Assembly (NCBI GenBank): GCA_023374025.1
Contig: SIJG01000001.1
Location: 5,624,328 to 5,688,327 of the forward strand
Length of the DNA stretch: 64,000 nucleotides
DNA from: Heterodera schachtii
Lineage: Eukaryota; Nematoda; Chromadorea; Rhabditida; Heteroderidae
Direction: 5' to 3'
Each line of letters starts with the position of its first letter. Position 1 is the stretch's first letter. The notes below the pieces were generated by a model, which searched no databases, was not told where the DNA came from, and worked only from the letters and a program-made list of their open reading frames with translations. A program made the translations under genes and the position numbers. Of this stretch, positions 63,783 to 64,000 are shown piece after piece.

Positions 63783-64000
63783 GTAAGGCATTGGAAGAGG
63801 GCACAGAGAGAAAAAGAGCAGGGAGAGAGTGGAGAGAGGGCGGGGGGGGGAGGGAAGAGAGAATGCCGGAAAGAGAATGAAAGGAAAGAGAATGAAAAGA
63901 AAGAAAACGGGACAGCTGTGAGTATATGAAAGAAAGTGAGGAGAAGAGAAAGAGAGAGAGAGAGAGAGCGGAAAAACAGAGAAAAGGAGGAAAAGGAAAA
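63783..64000 (+). other. Start of an intron, GA-rich, to window end
   Basis: After the GTAAGG donor at 63,783 the sequence is purine-rich (GAGAGA, GAAAGAGAA). No further exon is visible before the window stops. Confidence 0.6.

Overview
This is a window of nuclear DNA from a multicellular eukaryote, almost certainly a nematode. Genes are split into many small exons with short introns (mostly about 40-150 bp). Several same-strand genes sit only 150-230 bp apart, as in nematode operons, and the protein set looks nematode: ShK and Kunitz/thyroglobulin secreted proteins, MOG-5/DHX8, PIR-1, a UNC-59/61-type septin, FLYWCH. An unusually high share of GC-AG introns (7 of about 145 that I modelled) recalls what has been reported for cyst nematodes (Globodera/Heterodera). 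That lineage is an inference, not shown by the sequence. I read the exon models by eye, and except where stated every junction keeps the reading frame.

Layout. 1-6,979: no gene, long G and C homopolymers. 6,980-14,914 (-): a 19-exon Cys-loop ligand-gated ion channel. Its second intron (14,147-10,883) holds, on the opposite strand, a complete 10-exon gene for a secreted EGF-ShK-nitrobindin protein (11,302-13,109) and a 730 bp foldback element. 17,299-19,375 (-): mitochondrial enoyl-CoA hydratase. 19,400-23,800 and 25,190-26,415: nests of foldback and terminal-inverted-repeat elements, two with perfect 8 bp target duplications. 23,891-24,639 (-) and 26,838-28,123 (-): two lineage-specific secreted/membrane genes with strong TATA boxes.

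28,772-59,095 is a dense core of conserved eukaryotic genes. DHX8/MOG-5 helicase and a PIR-1/DUSP11-type RNA phosphatase lie tail to head (-). RFC2 clamp-loader subunit (+) is divergent from PIR-1. A dual-specificity phosphatase and sulfite oxidase are also tail to head (-). Septin, USP8-type deubiquitinase, FLYWCH zinc-finger protein and a three-KH NOVA-like RNA-binding protein run in one direction (+). A CEP97-like centrosomal LRR protein (-) converges on them. 59,096-62,058 is gene-poor, then a Kunitz/thyroglobulin/lustrin secreted protein resembling MLT-11 (+) starts at 62,059 and runs off the right end.

There is no single pathway. The core is an ordinary housekeeping neighbourhood (RNA processing, replication, endosomal sorting, centrosome, cytoskeleton). 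The most unusual contents are the nested EGF-ShK-nitrobindin gene, the tandem-array-ended inverted-repeat elements, and the GC-AG intron frequency.
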